A DNA stretch of 64,000 bases from contig NZ_CP025003.1 in the NCBI RefSeq assembly GCF_002812485.1, positions 434,001 to 498,000 of the forward strand, read 5' to 3'. The first letter of the stretch is position 1. The number at the start of each line of letters is the position of its first letter. The position numbers and the translations under genes were made by a program. This DNA is from Dickeya fangzhongdai. GTDB lineage: Bacteria > Pseudomonadota > Gammaproteobacteria > Enterobacterales > Enterobacteriaceae. Positions 18,859-30,819 of the stretch are shown here, in pieces. Under the pieces are notes generated by a model. That model did no database searches and was not told the origin of the DNA. It saw only the letters and a list, made by a program, of their open reading frames with translations.

Positions 18859-21714
18859 TTACAGCGCGGCGATGGTGGCCTGTTGTTCCAGCAGCTTGGC
18901 TTTGGCGACCGCGTAACCGTCGCGTTTTTCGCGCTCTTTGGCGACAACCGCTTCCGGCGCGCGCGCGACAAAACCCTCGTTGGACAGCTTGCTGTCGATG
19001 CGGCTGATTTCCAGTTCGAGCTTCGCCACTTCTTTTGCCAGACGATCCAGCTCGGCCACTTTGTCGATCAGACCCGCCATCGGGATCAGCAACTCGGCGC
19101 CATCCACCAGTTTGGTAACGGATACCGGGCCTTTGTCGCCAGCCGGCAGCAGCGTGATGCTCTCCAGACGCGCCAGCGTCTGAATAAAGCCGAGGTTGTC
19201 CTGTACGCGGCGGGCGGCATCGGCGGAGGCATCACGCAGCAGCAGCGTCAGCGGCTTGCTGGGCGCGATGTTCATTTCGGCACGGATGTTGCGCACCGCG
19301 ACGATCGCCTGTTTGATCCACTCCAGATCGTTGAACGCCTGCTCGTCGTCCAGCGCAGCGTCAAAGGCCGGGAACGGCTGCAGCATAATGGTGTCGGCAG
19401 TCACGCCTTTCAGCACTTTCACCCGTTGCCAGATGGTTTCGGTAATGAACGGGATGATCGGGTGCGCCAGACGCAGCAGCGCTTCCAGCACGGTGACCAG
19501 CGTATGGCGGGTGCCGCGCAGTTCGGCTTCGCTGCCGCCGGTCATCACCGGTTTGGTCAGTTCCAGATACCAGTCGCAGAACTGGTTCCAGGTGAACTCG
19601 TACAGCACGTTGGCGGCCAAGTCGAAACGGTAGCCGTCCAGCGCTTCGCGGTAGGTTTTCACCGTGCGGTTGAATTCCGCCAGAATCCAGCGGTCTGCCA
19701 GCGACAGTACTTTCTCCCCACCATTGAAACCGCAATCTTGTTCTTCGGTATTCATCAGTACGAAGCGGCTGGCGTTCCACAGCTTGTTGCAGAAGTTGCG
19801 GTAACCTTCCAGACGTTTCATGTCCCAGTTGATGTCGCGGCCGGTGGAAGCCAGCGCCGCCAGCGTAAAGCGCAGCGCATCGGTGCCGTGCGGCTCGATG
19901 CCGTTCGGGAACTGTTTTTCGGTGCGCTTGCGGATTTTTTCCGCCAACTGCGGCTGCATCATGTTGCCGGTGCGTTTTTCCAGCAACGCTTCCAGCGAAA
20001 TACCGTCCACCATATCCAGCGGGTCAATCACGTTGCCCTTGGATTTGGACATCTTCTGGCCTTCCTCGTCGCGGATCAGGCCGGTCATGTACACGGTGTG
20101 GAACGGCACCTGCGGCTTGCCGTCTTCATCCTTGATGAAGTGCATGGTCAGCATGATCATGCGGGCAATCCAGAAGAAAATGATGTCGAAGCCGCTGACC
20201 ATCACGCTGCTCGGATGGAAGGCTTTCAGCTCCGGCGTCTGCTCCGGCCAGCCCAGGGTGGAGAAGGTCCACAGCCCGGAGGAGAACCAGGTGTCCAGCA
20301 CGTCTTCGTCCTGACGCAGCGCTACATCGGCGCTCAGGTTGTTGTCGCGGCGCACTTCGGCTTCATCGCGGCCGACATACACCTTGCCGTTGTCGTCGTA
20401 CCACGCCGGGATACGGTGACCCCACCACAGCTGGCGGGAGATACACCAGTCCTGAATATCGCGCATCCAACTGAAGTACATGTTTTCGTACTGTTTCGGC
20501 ACGAACTGGATACGGCCGTCTTCCACCGCTTCGACGGCCGGCTTAGCCAGCACGCCGGCGCACACGTACCACTGGTCGGTCAGCATCGGTTCGATAACCA
20601 CGCCGCCGCGGTCGCCGTACGGCACCGTCAGGTCGTGCGCTTTGATTTCTTCCAGCAGGCCCAGTTCGTCAAAGGCGGCCACGACTGCTTTACGGGCGGC
20701 AAAACGTTCCAGCCCGCGGAAAGCGTCCGGAATTTCGCTGCTGTAGGCGGTGCTGGCTTCACCGTTGGTGCTGAAGACTTCCGCTTCCTGACGGATATCG
20801 CCGTCAAAGGTCAGGATGTTGATCATCGGCAACTGATGACGCTTACCGACTTCGTAGTCGTTGAAATCGTGCGCCGGGGTGATCTTCACGCAGCCGGTGC
20901 CTTTTTCCATATCGGCGTGTTCGTCGCCGACGATCGGAATGCGGCGGCCGACCAGCGGCAGGATCAGGAATTTGCCGATCAGATCCTTGTAGCGCGGATC
21001 TTCCGGGTTGACCGCCACGCCGGTATCGCCCAGCACGGTTTCCGGACGGGTGGTGGCGACCACCAGATAGTCGTTGCCGTCAGCGGTTTTGGCGCCGTCC
21101 GCCAGCGGGTAGCGCAGGTGCCACATTGAGCCTTTGACGTCGCGGTTTTCCACTTCCAGATCGGAAATGGCGGTGCGCAGTTTCGGGTCCCAGTTCACCA
21201 GGCGTTTGCCGCGGTAGATCAGGTCTTCTTTATACAGACGGACGAACACTTCCTTCACCGCGTTGGACAAGCCGTCGTCCATGGTGAAACGCTCGCGATC
21301 CCAGTCTACCGAGTTGCCCAGACGGCGCATCTGACGGGTAATGGTGCCGCCGGATTCCGCCTTCCACTGCCAGATTTTATCGATGAACGCTTCACGGCCG
21401 TAATCGTGGCGGGTTTTGCCCTCTTCGGCGGCGATCTTGCGCTCCACTACCATCTGGGTGGCGATACCGGCGTGGTCGGTCCCGGCCTGCCACAGGGTGT
21501 TTTTACCCTGCATGCGCTGGTAGCGGATCATCGTATCCATAATGGTTTGCTGGAAAGCATGACCCATGTGCAGGCTGCCGGTGACGTTGGGCGGCGGGAT
21601 CATGATGCTGAAGCTTTCCTGGCTGGTGTCGCCGTTGGGCTTGAAGTAGCCCTGTTTTTCCCAGTGCTCGTACAGCGGCTGCTCAATGTCGTGCGGGTTG
21701 TATGTCTTTTCCAT
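18859..21714 (-). CDS. valS: Valyl-tRNA synthetase
   Basis: The ATG at 21714 ([20 protein letters not shown]) gives 951 residues, exactly as E. coli ValS; an in-frame TTG three codons earlier is less likely. Class I motifs are present: [14 protein letters not shown] (HIGH) and [10 protein letters not shown] (KMSKS). The editing domain follows [15 protein letters not shown], and the C-terminal coiled coil ([19 protein letters not shown]) binds the tRNA. It is essential, and follows holC with a 13-base gap in the pepA-holC-valS cluster. Confidence 0.98.
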   Translation of the reverse strand: MEKTYNPHDIEQPLYEHWEKQGYFKPNGDTSQESFSIMIPPPNVTGSLHMGHAFQQTIMDTMIRYQRMQGKNTLWQAGTDHAGIATQMVVERKIAAEEGKTRHDYGREAFIDKIWQWKAESGGTITRQMRRLGNSVDWDRERFTMDDGLSNAVKEVFVRLYKEDLIYRGKRLVNWDPKLRTAISDLEVENRDVKGSMWHLRYPLADGAKTADGNDYLVVATTRPETVLGDTGVAVNPEDPRYKDLIGKFLILPLVGRRIPIVGDEHADMEKGTGCVKITPAHDFNDYEVGKRHQLPMINILTFDGDIRQEAEVFSTNGEASTAYSSEIPDAFRGLERFAARKAVVAAFDELGLLEEIKAHDLTVPYGDRGGVVIEPMLTDQWYVCAGVLAKPAVEAVEDGRIQFVPKQYENMYFSWMRDIQDWCISRQLWWGHRIPAWYDDNGKVYVGRDEAEVRRDNNLSADVALRQDEDVLDTWFSSGLWTFSTLGWPEQTPELKAFHPSSVMVSGFDIIFFWIARMIMLTMHFIKDEDGKPQVPFHTVYMTGLIRDEEGQKMSKSKGNVIDPLDMVDGISLEALLEKRTGNMMQPQLAEKIRKRTEKQFPNGIEPHGTDALRFTLAALASTGRDINWDMKRLEGYRNFCNKLWNASRFVLMNTEEQDCGFNGGEKVLSLADRWILAEFNRTVKTYREALDGYRFDLAANVLYEFTWNQFCDWYLELTKPVMTGGSEAELRGTRHTLVTVLEALLRLAHPIIPFITETIWQRVKVLKGVTADTIMLQPFPAFDAALDDEQAFNDLEWIKQAIVAVRNIRAEMNIAPSKPLTLLLRDASADAARRVQDNLGFIQTLARLESITLLPAGDKGPVSVTKLVDGAELLIPMAGLIDKVAELDRLAKEVAKLELEISRIDSKLSNEGFVARAPEAVVAKEREKRDGYAVAKAKLLEQQATIAAL

Positions 21715-21727
21715 TATGCTCAAAAAG

Positions 21728-22195
21728 TCAGTGAGTTGGCGGCGTCGCCGTGGTCAATTGGAAGCCGACGCTGCGATAGGCCTTGTAGCGGTCGCGCGCC
21801 AACTGTTTCAGAGATTCTTCGTAAGGGACGAAGTCTATCACTTCATGGAAAGCGGTGGCAAAATCTGCGAACTGCGGCTGCAGGCTGATCAGCACGTCGC
21901 GCGGCGCGTTGCCGCGCTTCTGCGGCCATGCCAGTTCCACCGGCGCGCCCTGTCGCGGCCCTTCTCCCGCCAGATTATGCGGCACGAACGCGTGAGGTTC
22001 GCGTTGCCACAACGCCTCGTCCAGCCTTAATGCCTGCTGCTCGTCCTCGCAGGCGATCAGCACTCGCTGGCCGGCACGCCAGCGCGCCGCCGCCAGGGAG
22101 CAGGCCAGCGCCTCGCAGGCGTTCAGTTCGCCGCTGGGGTGATCGTGATCAATAAGGCTTTCATGATCAATAAGATAGAAGGTCGCGTTTTTCAT
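21728..22195 (-). CDS. holC: DNA polymerase III chi subunit
   Basis: From [20 protein letters not shown] the protein has 155 residues, close to E. coli HolC (147). A frame extension to 22246 lacks support. HolC joins HolD in the clamp loader and binds SSB. The segment [20 protein letters not shown] and the C-terminal [20 protein letters not shown] are typical. It lies between pepA and valS as in E. coli. Confidence 0.95.
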   Translation of the reverse strand: MKNATFYLIDHESLIDHDHPSGELNACEALACSLAAARWRAGQRVLIACEDEQQALRLDEALWQREPHAFVPHNLAGEGPRQGAPVELAWPQKRGNAPRDVLISLQPQFADFATAFHEVIDFVPYEESLKQLARDRYKAYRSVGFQLTTATPPTH

Positions 22196-22237
22196 GGTGC
22201 TCCGCATACCGATGAGGGTCACAGACAGAATAACAAA

Positions 22238-22255
22238 TCCCCGCAAGCGCGGGGA
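22238..22255 (-). terminator. Hairpin between pepA and holC
   Basis: TCCCCGC and GCGGGGA form a GC-rich hairpin, followed on the minus strand by TTTGTTATT. It would end or reduce transcription leaving pepA before holC. Confidence 0.65.
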
Positions 22256-22309
22256 TCAGGCCGGAAGGGGATGAATGCGCCACCGGCCAGCGGTGGCGAT
22301 TGCCGATGG

Positions 22310-24001
<1,692 letters not shown>

Positions 24002-24023
24002 TTAGCTACGAAGGTTGCCACAA

Positions 24024-24095
24024 ATGAGTGTAAATGGCGAGTTAGCGAAAAAACTATCGACTTTCCTGCAAAAATACAAGTTTTCACAGGCGTAA
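24024..24095 (+). CDS. Possible 23-residue upstream ORF before lptF
   Basis: A short frame MSVNGELAKKLSTFLQKYKF ends SQA* 6 bases before the GTG of lptF. GAAGG sits nine bases upstream of its ATG. It is amphipathic and lysine-rich. It may be translated and coupled to lptF, or it may be chance. Confidence 0.3.
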   Translation: MSVNGELAKKLSTFLQKYKFSQA

Positions 24096-24101
24096 TTAAG
24101 C

Positions 24102-25220
24102 GTGATCATCATTCGATATCTGGTACGGGAAACCTTTAAGAGCCAGGTGGCCATTCTGTTTGTCCTGTTGCTGATTTTTTTCTGTCAGAAACTGGTGCGG
24201 ATATTGGGCGCTGCCGTGGACGGCGACATCCCGACGAATCTGGTTTTGTCCCTGCTGGGGTTGGGCGTGCCTGCGATGGCGCAACTGATTCTGCCGTTGA
24301 GTCTGTTCCTCGGGCTGCTGATGACCTTCGGGCGGCTCTATGCTGAAAGCGAAATCACCGTCATGCATGCCTGCGGGCTGAGCAAAGGCGTGTTGCTCAA
24401 GGCCGCGCTGCTGCTGTCGCTGCTGACGGGAGCGCTCGCCGCCGCAAACGTGCTGTGGCTGAGCCCCTGGTCGTCGCGCCATCAGGATGAAGTGCTGGCG
24501 GAGGCGCGCGCCAACCCGGGCATGGCGTCGCTGGCGGAAGGCCAGTTCCAGCAGACGCAGGACGGCAACTCGGTGTTGTTCGTCGGCAAGGCGAACGGCA
24601 GTGATTTTGAGCGGGTGTTCCTGGCGCAATTGCATCCGCGCGAGAACTCCCGACCGTCGGTGGTCGTGGCGGAGAGCGGCACGGTTGCGGCACGCAGCGA
24701 CGGTTCCCAGGTGGTGACGCTGAACAAGGGCACCCGCTATGAAGGCACGGCGATGCTGCGCGATTTTCGCATTACCGATTTCATCGATTATCAGGCGATT
24801 ATCGGTTACCAGCCGGTCGCGCTCGATCCGAATAACGTCGATCAGATGGATATGCAAACGCTGTGGCGTTCGTCGGATATCGCCGCCCGAGCCGAGTTTC
24901 ACTGGCGGTTGACGCTAATTCTGTCGGTGTTGGTGATGGCTATCATGGTGGTGCCGCTGAGCGTGGTTAACCCGCGTCAGGGCCGGGTACTGAGCATGTT
25001 GCCCGCCATGTTGCTGTATCTGGTGTTCTTCCTGTTGCAGAGTTCGCTACGTTCCAACGCCGGCAAAGGTAAGCTTGACCCGATGATGTGGATGTGGCTG
25101 ACCAATCTGGCCTATCTTTCGTTTGCCATCATCCTGAACCTGTGGGACAGCGTGCCGGCGCGTAAAATTCGCGCCAGCCTGAAATCGGGCAATCGTCAGA
25201 AAATAAAAGGAGCGGCCTGA
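24102..25220 (+). CDS. lptF: LPS export permease LptF
   Basis: The 372-residue protein MIIIRYLVRETFKSQVAILF starts with GTG, as in E. coli. It has six membrane segments, three on each side of a periplasmic beta-jellyroll domain (about 130-265). With LptG and the LptB ATPase it extracts lipopolysaccharide from the inner membrane and passes it to LptC. LptG starts one base after its stop. Confidence 0.97.
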   Translation: MIIIRYLVRETFKSQVAILFVLLLIFFCQKLVRILGAAVDGDIPTNLVLSLLGLGVPAMAQLILPLSLFLGLLMTFGRLYAESEITVMHACGLSKGVLLKAALLLSLLTGALAAANVLWLSPWSSRHQDEVLAEARANPGMASLAEGQFQQTQDGNSVLFVGKANGSDFERVFLAQLHPRENSRPSVVVAESGTVAARSDGSQVVTLNKGTRYEGTAMLRDFRITDFIDYQAIIGYQPVALDPNNVDQMDMQTLWRSSDIAARAEFHWRLTLILSVLVMAIMVVPLSVVNPRQGRVLSMLPAMLLYLVFFLLQSSLRSNAGKGKLDPMMWMWLTNLAYLSFAIILNLWDSVPARKIRASLKSGNRQKIKGAA

Positions 25221-25221
25221 G

Positions 25222-26292
25222 ATGTTTCGCGTACTGGACCGCTATATCGGTAAAACCATTTTCAACACCATCATGATGACGTTATTCATGCTGGTGTCGC
25301 TCTCCGGCATCATCAAATTTGTCGATCAGTTACGCAAAGTCGGGCAGGGCGGTTACTCGGTGATGGGCGCCGGGCTGTATACTTTGCTCAGCGTGCCGAA
25401 AGATATTGAGATTTTCTTCCCGATGGCCGCGTTGCTGGGTGCCCTGCTCGGGCTTGGCACACTGGCGACCCGCAGTGAACTGGTGGTGATGCAGGCTTCC
25501 GGCTTTACCCGTTTACAGATTGCCGCCGCGGTGATGAAAACCGCTATTCCGCTGGTGCTGCTGACTATGGCGATTGGTGAATGGCTGGCGCCGGCGGGCG
25601 AGCAGATGGCCCGCAATTACCGTTCCCAGATGATGTACGGCGGCTCGATGTTATCAACCCAGGGCGGGTTATGGGCCAAAGACGGCAATGATTTTGTCTA
25701 CATCCAGCGGGTGGCGGGAGAAAACGAGCTGGCCGGGGTCAATATCTACCACTTCGACAAACAGAGCAAACTGTTATCGATACGCTATGCGTCGTCGGCG
25801 GTGTATGAGAACGGCGCCTGGAAACTGTCGCAGGTGGAAGAATCCGACCTGCGCGACAACAAGCAGATTGGCGGCAGCCAGACGGTGAGTGGAGAGTGGA
25901 AAACTAACCTGACGCCGGACAAGCTCGGCGTGGTGGCGCTGGATCCGGATGCGTTATCGATCCGCGGTCTGTTCGACTATATCAACTACCTGCACCAGAG
26001 CGGCCAGGAAGCGAGCCGCTATCAGCTCAATATGTGGAGTAAGCTGTTTGCCCCGCTGTCGGTGGCGGTGATGATGTTGATGGCGCTGTCATTTATTTTC
26101 GGTCCGCTACGCAGCGTGCCGGCTGGTGTGCGTATCATCATCGGCATCAGTTTTGGCTTTATGTTCTACGTGCTGGATCAGATCTTCGGCCCGCTCAGTC
26201 TGGTGTACCACATTCCACCGGTGCTGGGCGCTCTGTTGCCGAGTGCGTTGTTCCTGTGTATCAGCATCACGCTGCTGCTGAAACGGCGCTGA
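25222..26292 (+). CDS. lptG: LPS export permease LptG
   Basis: The 356-residue protein MFRVLDRYIGKTIFNTIMMT has the same six-TM plus jellyroll layout as LptF and is its partner in the LptB2FG complex. AAAAGGAGCGGCCTGAG precedes the ATG and includes the end of lptF. The two genes are one transcript, essential in most enterobacteria. Confidence 0.97.
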   Translation: MFRVLDRYIGKTIFNTIMMTLFMLVSLSGIIKFVDQLRKVGQGGYSVMGAGLYTLLSVPKDIEIFFPMAALLGALLGLGTLATRSELVVMQASGFTRLQIAAAVMKTAIPLVLLTMAIGEWLAPAGEQMARNYRSQMMYGGSMLSTQGGLWAKDGNDFVYIQRVAGENELAGVNIYHFDKQSKLLSIRYASSAVYENGAWKLSQVEESDLRDNKQIGGSQTVSGEWKTNLTPDKLGVVALDPDALSIRGLFDYINYLHQSGQEASRYQLNMWSKLFAPLSVAVMMLMALSFIFGPLRSVPAGVRIIIGISFGFMFYVLDQIFGPLSLVYHIPPVLGALLPSALFLCISITLLLKRR

Positions 26293-26307
26293 TTCACCTT
26301 TTCCACC

Positions 26308-26340
26308 AAACGGGCGGGCCTGCGGTTCGCCCGTTTTTTT
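26308..26340 (+). terminator. Terminator after lptG
   Basis: AAACGGGCG (26308-26316) pairs with CGCCCGTTT (26328-26336), followed by a T tract. Confidence 0.88.
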
Positions 26341-26423
26341 ATCAGACTACTCTGCCATCCACCGATATCGTCCCGACAACGGCGATTTTTTCAGCGCTCG
26401 CAACGCCATACGACGGATTGGGG

Positions 26424-26451
26424 TTGCGCCGGGCCCGCACCACGGTATAAT
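26424..26451 (+). promoter_or_regulatory. Promoter of the tRNA-Leu gene
   Basis: A perfect -10 box TATAAT (26446-26451) and a fair -35 TTGCGC (26424-26429) are 16 bases apart. The -10 is about 31 bases before the mature tRNA start. Confidence 0.7.
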
Positions 26452-26482
26452 CCACCACGTTTTCCGCAAAGTACTACTTCGT

Positions 26483-26567
26483 GCCGAAGTGGCGAAATCG
26501 GTAGACGCAGTTGATTCAAAATCAACCGTAGAAATACGTGCCGGTTCGAGTCCGGCCTTCGGCACCA
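26483..26567 (+). tRNA. leuX: tRNA-Leu (anticodon CAA)
   Basis: An 85-base gene from GCCGAAGTGGCGAAATCGG to the encoded CCA. The anticodon loop TTCAAAA (26515-26521) gives anticodon CAA (26517-26519). A long variable arm and the TTCGAGTCC T-loop are present. It is nearly identical to E. coli leuX, which is likewise a site for integrative elements. A Rho-independent hairpin AAGCCACC/GGTGGCTT with T tract follows (26581-26605). Confidence 0.97.
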
Positions 26568-26660
26568 AAATTCAAAAATCAAGCCACCTTCGGGTGGCTT
26601 TTTTTGTGTCCGCTATCGTCCAGTAACTTCCATATGTAATTGTTAAATAAAAATTTAATC
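26550..26660 (+). repeat. Left attachment region (attL) at leuX
   Basis: The sequence from GTCCGGCCTTCGGCACC through the tRNA terminator to TTAAATAAA and TTTAATCT is repeated at 39012-39120. The first 40 bases match except for one deletion; beyond that the copies keep the terminator and several short blocks but differ at many positions. Confidence 0.85.
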
Positions 26661-26734
26661 TAATTTTATTGTCTGTGTGGATTGTGCGTTTTTTCCACAA
26701 TGGTCTTTTTGCATCCGTTGTAATCCAGAAGTTG

Positions 26735-26785
26735 TTGGGGGCATAATGGGGGGCATCTCCACTTCGATAAGATATGTGCCCCCAA
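26735..26785 (+). promoter_or_regulatory. Inverted and direct G-rich repeats over the integrase start, probable arm sites
   Basis: TTGGGGGCA (26735-26743) and TGCCCCCAA (26777-26785) form a 9-base perfect inverted repeat that ends one base before the integrase ATG. Inside it GGGGGCATAATGGGGGGCAT is a short tandem repeat. A very similar block, GGGGGCATAAAAGGGGGCAC, lies near the other end (38934-38953). These are good candidates for integrase arm-type binding sites, and the one covering the start may also repress int. Confidence 0.55.
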
Positions 26786-26786
26786 A

Positions 26787-28037
26787 ATGAAGCTCAATGC
26801 CCGTCAGGTCGAGACTGCCAAGCCCAAAGAGAAAACCTACAAGATGGCGGATGGGGGCGGCTTATACCTTGAGATTACCCCACGCGGTTCAAAATACTGG
26901 CGCATGAAGTATCGGCGTCCAGATGACAAGAAAGAAGATCGGCTGGCTTTTGGTGTTTGGCCGACAGTCACCCTGGCTGAGGCTCGCGCTAAACGTGATG
27001 AAGCTAAAAAGCTGCTGGTGCAAGGTATTGACCCAAAGGCTGAACAAAAAGAGGCACAGGCTGAAACTGCGGGGGCGTATACCTTTGAGACTATCGCCCG
27101 GCAGTGGCACGCCAGCAACAAGCGCTGGGGCGATTATCACCGCGCACGGGTGATGCGTTATCTTGAACTGTACATTTTTCCGCATATTGGCACGGCAGAT
27201 ATCCGTAAACTCAAAACCAGCCATCTGTTAGCGCCGATAAAAGCGGTGGATGCCAGCGGCAAGCACGATGTAGCACAACGCCTGCAACAGCGTGTTACGG
27301 CGATTATGCGCTATGCCGTGCAGAACGATTATATTGACTCTAACCCGGCCAGTGACATGAGCGGGGCATTAACGACGACGAAAGCACGACACTATCCCGC
27401 ATTGCCGCCGGAACGTCTTCATGAGTTCCTGTCACGGCTTGCTGCTTATCGTGGCCGCCAGATGACACGTATCGCAGTCGAACTCACGTTGCTGACGTTT
27501 GTACGTTCCAGCGAACTTCGTTTTGCCCAATGGCGCGAGTTTGATTTTGATAAGGCTTACTGGCGGGTTCCGGCACAGCGAGAAGCGATCAAAGGTGTGC
27601 GTTACTCCTATCGTGGCATGAAGATGAAGGAAGAGCACATCGTGCCGCTCAGTCGTCAGGCTGTAGCGCTGCTGGAGCAGTTAAAGGCAATTAGCGGCGA
27701 CAGCAAATGCCTTTTCCCAGGTGATCATGACCCGGAAAAAGTGATGAGCGAAAACACAGTCAATAACGCGCTGCGAGCGATGGGTTATGACACGCAAACC
27801 GAAGTTTGCGGACACGGTTTCAGAACGATGGCGCGAGGCGCGTTAGGGGAATCTGGCCTGTGGAGTGACGACGCGATAGAGCGTCAGCTAAGTCATTCTG
27901 AGCGGAATAATGTCCGGGCGGCTTATACTCACACTTCTGAGTATCTGGATGAACGTCGCTTGATGGTGCAGTGGTGGGCGGATTATCTTGATGCTAATAA
28001 AATAGCTGAAGTGACACCATTCGATTTTGCGAAATAA
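26787..28037 (+). CDS. P4-type tyrosine integrase
   Basis: The 416-residue protein has the N-terminal DUF4102 arm-binding domain (LNARQVETAKPKEKTYKMAD, then GGGLYLEITPRG), a core-binding domain and a catalytic domain. Catalytic residues are Arg in LTFVRSSELRFAQW, His/Arg in CGHGFRTMARG and Tyr in NVRAAYTHTSEY. It starts 219 bases after leuX and should integrate and excise the element at the tRNA 3' end. All catalytic residues look intact. Confidence 0.95.
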   Translation: MKLNARQVETAKPKEKTYKMADGGGLYLEITPRGSKYWRMKYRRPDDKKEDRLAFGVWPTVTLAEARAKRDEAKKLLVQGIDPKAEQKEAQAETAGAYTFETIARQWHASNKRWGDYHRARVMRYLELYIFPHIGTADIRKLKTSHLLAPIKAVDASGKHDVAQRLQQRVTAIMRYAVQNDYIDSNPASDMSGALTTTKARHYPALPPERLHEFLSRLAAYRGRQMTRIAVELTLLTFVRSSELRFAQWREFDFDKAYWRVPAQREAIKGVRYSYRGMKMKEEHIVPLSRQAVALLEQLKAISGDSKCLFPGDHDPEKVMSENTVNNALRAMGYDTQTEVCGHGFRTMARGALGESGLWSDDAIERQLSHSERNNVRAAYTHTSEYLDERRLMVQWWADYLDANKIAEVTPFDFAK

Positions 28038-28099
28038 TTATTATTGCAAGGGCAATATTATCAATCTCGCTATTAATAAAATAACGAGATTGAGTATTT

Positions 28100-30496
28100 T
28101 TAATAGGTGTTAAATATTGACTTTAGTTCATCCCACTCGACTCGGTATTTTAACATGAAGGGGAGTTTTCCTTTGAATTTTTCCATTTTTTCAATGTACT
28201 TTTTGAGATTTTTTGCAGATTTACTTCTGCCGTTCAGTAATGTATCACGGTAACTATTGTTTTCCACATTACCTATAGCGCTCGAAATCCATTTAAATGA
28301 TTCTGAGAACTCATGTTCATTGATGAACTCTATATCAAGTAGGTTCATTTTTTGAATCCATAATAGTGCTGTGATATGTATTATATTTCTTTCGGCAGTT
28401 AGGTTTTTGGATGATTTAGCCCATGTAAATGCTGTATTTAACTCTCTTATTCTATTATTTATTTCGGCAATAAGGTTATTGCCTTGATAAATGTTATAAT
28501 AGGCTTTTGCTTTCTGAACATAAAAATCAGGTTCTTGCCCTTCAATTTCTTGAAGACGGTTGTATAAGTCAATTATAATATCTGCGGCACCTCTATCACC
28601 TTCTGTAAAAATATGGTTTAAATTATCAAACTTTCTTATCGAGGTTGCTAGGCTTTTATCTTTTGGATAAGTGTTTTTAAGGAATCTAATTAAGTTATCA
28701 ACGCACCAATCCTTTCCTTTATTACGATAAAACTCCCTTAATAAAGCAACTACCCAACTTGACGCGTAAGAAGTTATTTTGAAACTAGTGTGATCATATT
28801 TCTCTTCATTTTTTATTCTCTCAATTTCAAGATATGGGCTATGCTGGTTAGTAATTCCTTTTGTCTTATTTATATTAAAGCCACCAGTTATTATTTCCTG
28901 TCCCGTGATACTGTATTTTGTGGCGATGGTACATAAACAAATATAAAGTTCTTCACTGGCATCTATTCTTTTTAAATAATTATTTTCACCAAGTACTTGA
29001 TAGACGTTGAATATTTTTTCGAGTAAATACTTTCCTGTGGTAAATGTAGGAAGGCTGACCTTTATAGCCCCCTCGTTGATTTTCAATACCTCATTTTCTG
29101 ACAGCTTGTTAGATAATGTATATACGACTGTTGAATCGTCAACATCTAAAAAATATTCTTCATCACTATTATTCAGATCAGAACAAAGTAAAATTGATAT
29201 TTTCTTGTTTTTAAAGAATTTTCTCTGTGCCTTAATCCTCTTGAGTAACTCAGCATCTAAGACATTAGAGTCAAAAAATATTATAGAATTTTCCTGTCCA
29301 ATTAGTCTGTTTAATGCGTGATTGTTTAGTTTGTTATTTGAACTAACAATGAATATTTTCCTATCTATTATATTGCTAAGTATACTATAACAAAGTAAAG
29401 TACGACCAGAAACCCTCGTCCCTTTGATAATTGTGATCTCTTTTTCTTGCAACGATCTTGTAATTTCATCTTCTATTTTTCTTTTTCCATAGAAGTACGG
29501 AACTATCAGGCTGTTATACTGTCTTCCATCATTTAGATGTGCTATGCCAGTTAGAAGATATTCTTTATTTTCTATTGGGGATTGTGATAGTTTTTTTATT
29601 TTACATCTGAACTCGTTAAGCTCTGGAGAGTTTCTTGAGGATAATTGATAAGCTGAATTTATTAATGAGTATATTTGTTCATATTTCCCTTCATCAAATA
29701 ATATTATATTGTTAATCCCCATATTTATGAAATCTTGCTCATCAATCTCATCAGGTTTTTCATTTAAAAACATGATGTTTTGTGTCTGTTTTCTTCCAAT
29801 TTGTGAGTGTTGGGCTACAACAAACGCCAGATCAATCTCATCAGTTAAACTACAGCCAATATAAATAATGTTTTTTTCTTTAAAGTCTAATTGCAATAAT
29901 TCAAGCATTCTGCGATTTGATTCTAATGATGTGAGATAATCTGATCTCTTAAAAATCAACCTACTAACTTCATGTCTCATTTCATATTGTATGTCTCCAT
30001 GTATTTTATATAATGTTGGATGATTTTTAGAATCAAATGATAAGTGCTGATCATAAGGTAAGGCTATTTTGTAATCAGAGCAATTTTCAATTGCATCATC
30101 TACATTAAGAGTATAAATGTAAGGCCATCTTATATCTCGTATAAATGCTCTTTGAGGTGTATCCAAAGCAGCTCCATCGAAGCTATCTATAAGATATTTT
30201 CTTCTCTTTTCTTTGTTAACCCAATCATCATTAAAAAAAAGATCGCTAATTTCGCTGAATTTCTTTGATTTTATTTTTTCTTTTTTTTCATCAGATAATT
30301 TTTTTTCTTCAACTATTATTTCAACCATCTTTTTAGCAAATTGTGTGCCTGAAGGGACTTGCTTTCCAGATTTTGTTTGGCATCCAACCGTAAATCCTGA
30401 ACCAATAATAGGTATGAGGTTGTTATTGGTGAAACAGTTTGCTAATAATTCAACAATCTCTTGGCAATCATGTGAATAATAAGAAATTTTACTCAT
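28100..30496 (-). CDS. SIR2-domain protein with STAND-like NTPase region, candidate anti-phage NADase
   Basis: A 798-residue protein. Residues 1-230 carry SIR2 motifs: PIIGSGFT (29-36), the TLNVDD motif (129-134), catalytic His166 in KIHGDIQ and the IGCSLTDEID strand (213-222). Next comes FYGKRKIEDEI (335-345), as seen before STAND NTPase cores, then a Walker A-like GTRVSGRT (359-366) with Arg in place of Lys, and IIFFDS (405-410) as a possible Walker B. The C-terminal 300 residues are helical, without clear repeats. SIR2-STAND proteins are known phage-sensing NAD-depleting defence proteins. The AT-rich gene stands alone between int and the replication block, where P4-like satellites keep cargo. 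Confidence 0.75.
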   Translation of the reverse strand: MSKISYYSHDCQEIVELLANCFTNNNLIPIIGSGFTVGCQTKSGKQVPSGTQFAKKMVEIIVEEKKLSDEKKEKIKSKKFSEISDLFFNDDWVNKEKRRKYLIDSFDGAALDTPQRAFIRDIRWPYIYTLNVDDAIENCSDYKIALPYDQHLSFDSKNHPTLYKIHGDIQYEMRHEVSRLIFKRSDYLTSLESNRRMLELLQLDFKEKNIIYIGCSLTDEIDLAFVVAQHSQIGRKQTQNIMFLNEKPDEIDEQDFINMGINNIILFDEGKYEQIYSLINSAYQLSSRNSPELNEFRCKIKKLSQSPIENKEYLLTGIAHLNDGRQYNSLIVPYFYGKRKIEDEITRSLQEKEITIIKGTRVSGRTLLCYSILSNIIDRKIFIVSSNNKLNNHALNRLIGQENSIIFFDSNVLDAELLKRIKAQRKFFKNKKISILLCSDLNNSDEEYFLDVDDSTVVYTLSNKLSENEVLKINEGAIKVSLPTFTTGKYLLEKIFNVYQVLGENNYLKRIDASEELYICLCTIATKYSITGQEIITGGFNINKTKGITNQHSPYLEIERIKNEEKYDHTSFKITSYASSWVVALLREFYRNKGKDWCVDNLIRFLKNTYPKDKSLATSIRKFDNLNHIFTEGDRGAADIIIDLYNRLQEIEGQEPDFYVQKAKAYYNIYQGNNLIAEINNRIRELNTAFTWAKSSKNLTAERNIIHITALLWIQKMNLLDIEFINEHEFSESFKWISSAIGNVENNSYRDTLLNGRSKSAKNLKKYIEKMEKFKGKLPFMLKYRVEWDELKSIFNTY

Positions 30497-30819
30497 GGGT
30501 TTCCTCTAACTCTAAATAAATTTTATATTACTATTTATTAATATTTTCATGAGACTTGTATCGATATTTTTAGCAGAATAAATTTTTTTTATCAATCGAG
30601 ATTTCGAGTGATTCATAATCATTTCTTATGAATTGTTTTTACATGGTCTGACTCACTCGTTGGCCTTAAAATGTCTCCGCTGTGCCCTGTTCGCTACGTT
30701 AATAGCTATAGAATCAGACTCTCACCCCCTTGAAATCCCACCAAAACTGTCGTAATTTTGTCCACGCAACACCGCTGTCGATGACAGCCACCAATGTTTC
30801 CAGTATCAGGATGATACGA

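Noticed and set aside
18883..21129. 748-codon plus-strand frame opposite valS
   Set aside because: Antisense shadow of the conserved valS gene in GC-rich DNA; no ribosome site or recognisable domain.
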